From: Candidatus Aminicenantota bacterium
GTDB lineage: Bacteria; Acidobacteriota; Aminicenantia; UBA2199
Direction of reading: 5' to 3'
NCBI GenBank assembly: GCA_020355945.1
Contig: CP070627.1
Location: forward strand, 7,590,104-7,607,705
Length of the DNA stretch: 17,602 nucleotides
Shown one piece after another: positions 13,192-17,602 of this stretch. The translations under genes were made by a program, and so were the position numbers. The notes beneath the pieces are model-generated. The model was not told the origin of the DNA, made no database searches, and saw only the letters and a program-made list of their open reading frames with translations. How positions within the stretch are numbered: the first letter of the stretch is position 1; every line of letters begins with the position of its first letter.

Positions 13192-15682
13192 TTTTTTTGA
13201 TGATGGAGTGACAAATGGCCAGTTCCAGGGGGGTCCCCTCCTGGTTGATGGATCTCCCGGAGGAAAACACAGGCTCAAATATCTTTTCCAATTTCTCCGG
13301 GGGTATCTGTTTGCCATGGTTTTTGAAGAATACCCGGACGTAATCTCCCTTGTTTAATGAAAACTCATTCCCTTCATAGAAAGCAATATTTTCAGCGGTA
13401 ATGAACACACCTCTGGATGATACCTCTTCGTTTTCTTCGCTGATTTTTGTTTCCCCGGCATGGCGAAGCAAGTAAATGACTGCCTGCTTCAACTGTCTCT
13501 CATCCCCATAAATGGGCTTTAAATCAGCCGGGAAGGAAACATGGTTAACCAGGGATTGCATATCCGGGTATTCTTTGACGACACTGTTTAAAATAGAGGT
13601 TAACGTTATTTTTTGAGGTATGATCCATCCACCTTTGGCAAAGTAAGTAAGTTTTTTCCCCAGGTCTGCGGCTCGCATGTAGGTGTTCTCAATGTTTTGC
13701 AATAACTTATAGGCAGGGGTGTTGGTTGGCATCTCCTCTTTGGCCATTTCCAGGTTGCCCACCATTACCGTCAGGAGATTATTGAAATCATGCGCAATGC
13801 CTCCGGCCAATATGCCCATGGCCTCCAATTTCTGGCTTCTCAGCAGCTTTTCTGCGGTTTTTTTCTTGCTGGTAATATCGATGATCGTTTCCAGTACCGC
13901 CGGCCGACCCTGGTAATGGATCGAGCCTCCGTAACTTACCAACCGAATGACTTCCCTGGTCCTGGTTATACCCCTGAATTCAACACAAACGGTATCACTG
14001 ATCCCGGCGATTCGTTGGTTCATTTCTTTCATCACCACCGGGTGATCCTCTTTAAAGACAAATTTTAGAGGACTTTGCCCGATAATTTCACCCCGGGGGT
14101 ATCCAAAAATAGCCAAAAATTTAGGATTTGCATATTGGATGACATTGTCCTGTAAAATATATATACCCAGCAGGGATGATTCCGCCAATATCCTGAATTT
14201 TTCTTCGCTTTCTTGCAGTTTTTGCGCGGTTTGCCTGTGTCCCTCAATTTCCTTGCTCAATGCCCGGGACATTTTAACCTTTAAGCGGTAACGGCCGCAA
14301 ATCATAAAAAAAGCGATAAAAATTAACACACATACGATAATAATGAAAAAGTTTAAATCTCTCTGCCAGGACAATGTCAGTTCTTTAATGGCTTTGTTTT
14401 TTTTCAACAGGGCGATCTCTTTCTCCTTTTTTTCCATTTCGTAACGGGTTTGCATCTCTGCTATTTTTTTACCGGTGGTTTCATTAAAAATGGAGTTGTT
14501 GACCTCCTTGTATTTTTTGTAATAGTACAGGGCTTGGGGATAATCTTTAAGGGCTTCAAAGGTCAAAGATAATTCCTGGTTAGCACTTCGGATATAGATC
14601 CTGGTATTGATGTCGGAGGCAGTAGTCAGTGCCTGGTTCAAGATTTGAAGTGCCTGTTGATATCGACCTTGCCTTCGATGCACCTTGCCGATATTAACCA
14701 GTGTATGGGCTTCACCCATCTTATCATTGAGGTCTTTTTTAATTTCCAGTGATTGGTTGAAATAGTCAAGGGCCTGGTAATAGTCTCCCTTATCGGCGTG
14801 AACCTCACCCATATTGTTAAGGGTATAACACCGGGTCTGCCTGGAATTGATCTTCCTGGAGATTTCCAGTGATTGATTGTAATATTTCAGCGCCTCTATA
14901 TGGTTCTTGAGTTGGGTGTAAATATAGCCGATATTATTAAGGATTTGGCACAGCCTTTCTTTATCTTCTAACTTCTGGAAAGCCCGCTTGGATTTAAAAT
15001 AAAATTCTAATGTTTTCTCATATCTACCCTGGTCCGAATATATATTGCCGGCGAGCATTTCTAAAAGAGCGATCCCTCTTGGGTCATCCAGTTTCTCGTA
15101 GATTTTATTGGATTTAAGCACATAATCCATGGCCTGGGAAAGGTCACTTAACCTCCAGGAAATATATGCCATGATGTAAAAAGAATGTGCCAGGCCCTCC
15201 TGATTATCGATTTCTTCATAGAGAGTTAGGGCATGGGAACAATATCCCTTGGCCTGAGTGTAATCGCCCTGGAAAAAGTATGCCTGTGCCAAATTGTGCA
15301 GCGCATCTGCTGTCCCCGTTCTATCGTTGATTTTTTTGGCAATGGTCTGACTTTGGCGGGCATATTTTTTTGCCTTTTGGAAATCTCCGATAAGGGAGTT
15401 GGCAGCGCTGAGAGAATTCAAAAGGGCCACCTGGTGCTTTGGGGAGGGGTTGGTCTGCAGCAAATCCAGGGCCTCTTGCCCATACACCAGGACTTTTTTC
15501 GGCTCCAGGGCGATATAAATCCTGGCTAATTTTACCAATATCTCAAGCTTTTCCATCCCGGTGGCTGATGTCAAACGGGTTTCCAACTTTTTTATGCCCG
15601 ACTCCGATTGGGAAAAAAGTGAAAACAACACCACACTAAATAGTAAAAGCACCACCGGATATCTTTTCATATCATTATGCAT
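13139..15682 (-). CDS. TPR-PAS histidine kinase paralogue with degenerate ATPase domain and C-terminal frameshift
   Basis: 847 residues as read; same layout as the kinase at 10467-13043: signal segment (about 5-24), TPR repeats (about 45-400), membrane helix (about 444-462), PAS (about 490-605). The H-box LAGGIAHDFNNLL is canonical (His631), but the ATP-binding domain is eroded: N-box Asn becomes His741 (LLRHAGE), G1 DNGKGIP becomes NHGKQIP (788-794) and G2 GMGLGLA becomes GTPLELA (816-822). At the A7 run (13192-13198) the frame is lost; the remaining C-terminus lies in another frame down to 13111. It is therefore a pseudokinase or a decaying gene; the histidine could still be phosphorylated by another kinase. 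The start is ATG at 15680-15682, or 15668-15670, which fits the paralogue better; neither has a clear Shine-Dalgarno sequence. It is first in the two-gene unit and has a promoter at 15702-15729. Confidence 0.88.
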   Translation of the reverse strand: MHNDMKRYPVVLLLFSVVLFSLFSQSESGIKKLETRLTSATGMEKLEILVKLARIYIALEPKKVLVYGQEALDLLQTNPSPKHQVALLNSLSAANSLIGDFQKAKKYARQSQTIAKKINDRTGTADALHNLAQAYFFQGDYTQAKGYCSHALTLYEEIDNQEGLAHSFYIMAYISWRLSDLSQAMDYVLKSNKIYEKLDDPRGIALLEMLAGNIYSDQGRYEKTLEFYFKSKRAFQKLEDKERLCQILNNIGYIYTQLKNHIEALKYYNQSLEISRKINSRQTRCYTLNNMGEVHADKGDYYQALDYFNQSLEIKKDLNDKMGEAHTLVNIGKVHRRQGRYQQALQILNQALTTASDINTRIYIRSANQELSLTFEALKDYPQALYYYKKYKEVNNSIFNETTGKKIAEMQTRYEMEKKEKEIALLKKNKAIKELTLSWQRDLNFFIIIVCVLIFIAFFMICGRYRLKVKMSRALSKEIEGHRQTAQKLQESEEKFRILAESSLLGIYILQDNVIQYANPKFLAIFGYPRGEIIGQSPLKFVFKEDHPVVMKEMNQRIAGISDTVCVEFRGITRTREVIRLVSYGGSIHYQGRPAVLETIIDITSKKKTAEKLLRSQKLEAMGILAGGIAHDFNNLLTVMVGNLEMAKEEMPTNTPAYKLLQNIENTYMRAADLGKKLTYFAKGGWIIPQKITLTSILNSVVKEYPDMQSLVNHVSFPADLKPIYGDERQLKQAVIYLLRHAGETKISEENEEVSSRGVFITAENIAFYEGNEFSLNKGDYVRVFFKNHGKQIPPEKLEKIFEPVFSSGRSINQEGTPLELAICHSIIKKTPRPYFGYLRSQKRDHV

Positions 15683-15701
15683 TATATATGTTTGACCTTA
15701 T

Positions 15702-15729
15702 ATAATACACACAATGTCAAAAAAGTCAA
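15702..15729 (-). promoter_or_regulatory. Promoter of the tandem histidine kinase genes
   Basis: On the minus strand, TTGACT (15724-15729) and TATTAT (15702-15707) are 16 bp apart, each 5 of 6 to consensus. A second TTGACA (15715-15720) overlaps the spacer. Expected start near 15695, which leaves a leader of only about 13-25 nt without a Shine-Dalgarno sequence. Confidence 0.55.
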
Positions 15730-15736
15730 GTAATAG

Positions 15737-15764
15737 TTGAAAACTATTTTTATTCTGGTATAAT
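15737..15764 (+). promoter_or_regulatory. Promoter of the 2-oxoacid:ferredoxin oxidoreductase operon
   Basis: TTGAAA (15737-15742) and a perfect TATAAT (15759-15764) are 16 bp apart, with an extended -10 TG at 15756-15757. Expected start near 15771, giving a leader of about 99 nt before the ferredoxin gene. It lies back-to-back with the kinase promoter: only 7 bp separate the two -35 boxes. Confidence 0.65.
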
Positions 15765-15837
15765 AGTATCTAAAAATGTTAAGTGGCGAATTATTAAACG
15801 AAATTCGAAGCAGCCAATCAAAGGGTTGATAGTGTTA

Positions 15838-15860
15838 TTCAACTTCTTTTAAGAATTGAA
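15838..15860 (+). promoter_or_regulatory. Small leader stem-loop next to the ribosome binding site
   Basis: TTCAA/TTGAA (15838-15842/15856-15860) and TTCTT/AAGAA (15844-15848/15851-15855) can pair in the mRNA leader, ending directly at GGAGG (15861-15865). The stem is AT-rich and weak; a regulatory role is only a possibility. Confidence 0.25.
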
Positions 15861-15869
15861 GGAGGAAAT

Positions 15870-16103
15870 ATGCCAAAAGCAAAAGGTTATGTAGAGATAT
15901 CGGTTGAAGGGTGCAAAGGGTGCAATTTATGTGTTATCCATTGTCCCACCGAGTGCCTGGTGTTAAACACATCCGATACCAACAGCTATGGGCTGCACTA
16001 TGCTTACCTGGCAGAAGAAGAGAAATGCATTGCTTGCGCTAACTGTGCAGTTATGTGCCCGGATGCAGCCATAACGGTTTATAAAAAAGTGAAAGAATCT
16101 TAG
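15870..16103 (+). CDS. 2-oxoacid:ferredoxin oxidoreductase, ferredoxin-like (delta) subunit
   Basis: 77 residues with two complete 4Fe-4S motifs: C15-x2-C18-x2-C21-x3-C25-P and C53-x2-C56-x2-C59-x3-C63-P. In the Kor/Vor/Por family this small subunit carries electrons from the thiamine-diphosphate site to free ferredoxin. The extra N-terminal strand (KGYVEISVEGCKGCNLC) is typical of KorD/VorD proteins rather than of stand-alone ferredoxins. GGAGG lies four bases before the ATG. It is the first gene of the operon; the alpha subunit follows after 16 nt. Cytosolic. Substrate specificity cannot be read from this subunit. Confidence 0.93.
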   Translation: MPKAKGYVEISVEGCKGCNLCVIHCPTECLVLNTSDTNSYGLHYAYLAEEEKCIACANCAVMCPDAAITVYKKVKES

Positions 16104-16119
16104 TCATAGGGAGGTCAAA

Positions 16120-17178
16120 TTGGGTGAAATAAAATTCATGAAAGGTAATGAAGCCCTGGCAGAAGCAGCCATTCGGGCAGGTATGCAGGGGTATTTTGGC
16201 TATCCGATTACCCCTCAGTCAGAGGTAATCGAATATTTAGCCATGGAGGAGCCGAAACATAATTACTGCCTGTTACAGGCGGAGAGTGAAGTAGCCGCAG
16301 CCAATATGCTCTATGGAGCGGCAGCAGCAGGTGGGCGTGTGTGGACCACCACATCTTCACCGGGTTTCTCCTTGATGCAGGAAGGAATTTCTTATATTGC
16401 CTGCGCTCAACTTCCCTGTGTGTTTGTTAACGTGGAAAGGGGAGGTCCAGGACTGGGAACCATTCAGCCCAGCCAGGGAGATTATTTCCAGGCTACCAGG
16501 GGCGGCGGTCACGGTGATTATAATGTTATCGTCCTGGCCCCCAATTCCGTACAAGAAATGGTGGACCACGTTACCATGGCCTTTGAACTGGCAGATAAAT
16601 ACAGGACCCCGGTCATGCTTCTATCTGACGGTGCCATCGGTCAGATGATGGAAAAAGTCGTACTGCCGGAATCCAAATCCTATAAACCTGATAAACCATG
16701 GACCACCACCGGTAAAGCAAAAGACAGGGAACGGAATATTATCACATCCCTTTACATCCAGTCCGAGGTTATGGAGGAAGTGAATCGCGTTCTCCAGGCC
16801 AAGTATAAAAAAATAAAAGAAAATGAGGTTCGTTACGAGGAATATAAAACGGATGATGCGGGAGTCATTATTGCTGCGTTTGGTCTGACTTCAAGGATAT
16901 GTAAAAAGACAGTAGATCTGGCACGGGACCAGGGAATTAAAGCAGGACTCTTCAGACCCATCACTTTATGGCCGTTCCCGGAAAAAGAGATTGGAACAGT
17001 GGCTTCCCAGGACCGGGTAAAATTTTTCCTCTCAGTAGAAATGAATGCCGGCCAGATGGTGGAAGATATCAGGTTAGGGGTCTGCGGGAAAAAACCGGTT
17101 TATTTCTATGGCCGACAGGGAGGAATCGTTCCCACCCCCGAAGAAATCTTAGGGGTAATTAAGGAACACCTGGAATAG
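16120..17178 (+). CDS. vorB: 2-oxoacid:ferredoxin oxidoreductase alpha subunit (VorB/KorA type)
   Basis: 352 residues, the length typical of VorB-like alpha subunits. Family features are the start GEIKFMKGNEALAEAAIRAG, the pyrimidine-domain motif GYFGYPITPQSEVIEYL (about 25-41), the TTTSSPGFSLMQEGISY segment (about 73-89) and ERGGPGLGTIQPSQGDYFQA (about 107-126). A transketolase C-terminal-like domain follows (about 245-352, with GLFRPITLWPFPEKEI). With the beta subunit it oxidatively decarboxylates a 2-oxoacid to acyl-CoA, reducing ferredoxin. Branched-chain 2-oxoisovalerate is suggested by the similarity to VorB, but 2-oxoglutarate (KorA) cannot be excluded. The start is TTG (16120-16122), justified by AGGGAGG five bases upstream and by the conserved N-terminus; the next ATG would remove conserved residues. 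Cytosolic; the beta gene follows after 18 nt. Confidence 0.92.
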   Translation: MGEIKFMKGNEALAEAAIRAGMQGYFGYPITPQSEVIEYLAMEEPKHNYCLLQAESEVAAANMLYGAAAAGGRVWTTTSSPGFSLMQEGISYIACAQLPCVFVNVERGGPGLGTIQPSQGDYFQATRGGGHGDYNVIVLAPNSVQEMVDHVTMAFELADKYRTPVMLLSDGAIGQMMEKVVLPESKSYKPDKPWTTTGKAKDRERNIITSLYIQSEVMEEVNRVLQAKYKKIKENEVRYEEYKTDDAGVIIAAFGLTSRICKKTVDLARDQGIKAGLFRPITLWPFPEKEIGTVASQDRVKFFLSVEMNAGQMVEDIRLGVCGKKPVYFYGRQGGIVPTPEEILGVIKEHLE

Positions 17179-17196
17179 AACGTAAAGGAGAAGGAC

Positions 17197-17602
17197 ATGA
17201 AAGAAGGATATGAATTGGTATATAAACGACCCAAAACCCTTGCTGACAAGCGGATGCATTATTGTCCGGGGTGTTTTCATGCCACTATTCATAAGCTGTT
17301 AATGGAAGTGGTGGAGGAAATGGATATCCAGGATAAGACGATTGGGATTTGCCCGGTGGGGTGTTCGGTGTTTGCGTATGACTACCTGGATGTTGACATG
17401 CAGGAAGCAGCCCATGGCCGGGCCGCTGCAGTGGCAACCGGGGTCAAACGCATGCTGCCCGACCGGTACGTATTTTCTTACCAGGGAGATGGTGACTTAG
17501 CCGCCATCGGTACCGCAGAAACCATCCATGCCTGTAACCGGGGTGAAAATTTCACTTTTATTTTTATCAATAATGGCATCTACGGCATGACCGGCGGACA
17601 AA
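17197..17602 (+). CDS. 2-oxoacid:ferredoxin oxidoreductase beta subunit (partial, runs off the window)
   Basis: The first 135 residues are present; the gene continues beyond the window. AAGGAG lies six bases before the ATG at 17197. Visible features are the cluster-ligand type cysteines in HYCPGCFH (Cys23, Cys26) and ICPVGCSVF (Cys52, Cys56), the [19 protein letters not shown] segment (71-89) and the thiamine-diphosphate motif GDGDLAAIG (97-105) followed by [13 protein letters not shown] (123-135). It binds thiamine diphosphate and a 4Fe-4S cluster and forms the catalytic core with the alpha subunit. Subunit order (ferredoxin, alpha, beta) matches four-subunit Vor/Kor operons, in which a gamma gene usually follows; that would lie outside this window. 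Confidence 0.93.
   Translation, partial: MKEGYELVYKRPKTLADKRMHYCPGCFHATIHKLLMEVVEEMDIQDKTIGICPVGCSVFAYDYLDVDMQEAAHGRAAAVATGVKRMLPDRYVFSYQGDGDLAAIGTAETIHACNRGENFTFIFINNGIYGMTGGQ

Overview
The window reads as a chromosome segment of a Gram-negative, probably anaerobic bacterium of moderate GC. Envelope-targeted proteins are frequent: signal peptides, an OmpA-type peptidoglycan-binding protein and several beta-propeller proteins. A ferredoxin-dependent 2-oxoacid oxidoreductase operon points to anaerobic metabolism. The mix of large propeller regulators, 6-bladed propeller proteins, TPR-PAS histidine kinases and a DUF4388/DnaJ protein recalls Acidobacteriota-like lineages such as Candidatus Aminicenantes. 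That placement is an inference from gene style only; no rRNA or tRNA gene is visible.

Left block (about 1-5760, all minus strand, so transcribed from high to low coordinates): mtnA (methionine salvage), a secreted 6-bladed propeller protein, a 944-residue membrane regulator (two-component-type propeller, Y_Y_Y domain, one membrane helix, AraC-type DNA-binding domain, no kinase) and a bactofilin with its own promoter. The 525-nt gap 5656-6180 has no gene. It holds the mtnA promoter, a ~281-nt imperfect inverted repeat resembling a MITE or long hairpin, and the promoter of the next plus-strand gene.

Middle block (6181-10405): a second 6-bladed propeller gene (+) runs head-on into an OmpA-family gene (-), with one base between their stop codons. 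The 336-nt gap 8639-8974 has no gene. It holds a promoter facing each way, a second kind of inverted repeat and a heptamer tandem repeat. Then comes a cytosolic DUF4388/J-domain/TPR protein (+).

Right block (10467-17602): two tandemly duplicated TPR-PAS histidine kinases (-). The downstream copy (10467-13043) has intact catalytic boxes. The upstream copy (13139-15682) keeps the phospho-accepting histidine but has a degraded ATP-binding domain and a frameshift near its C-terminus. Back-to-back promoters separate this pair from a plus-strand operon for a 2-oxoacid:ferredoxin oxidoreductase (ferredoxin subunit, alpha subunit, and a beta subunit cut by the window end).

Points most worth a second look: the degenerate/intact kinase pair and its shared promoter region with the oxidoreductase operon; the kinase-less propeller-AraC membrane regulator; the palindromic elements sitting between divergent promoters; the double secretion signal of the OmpA-family protein; and the 7-8 bp tandem repeats that overlap a start codon, a stop codon and a ribosome binding site.
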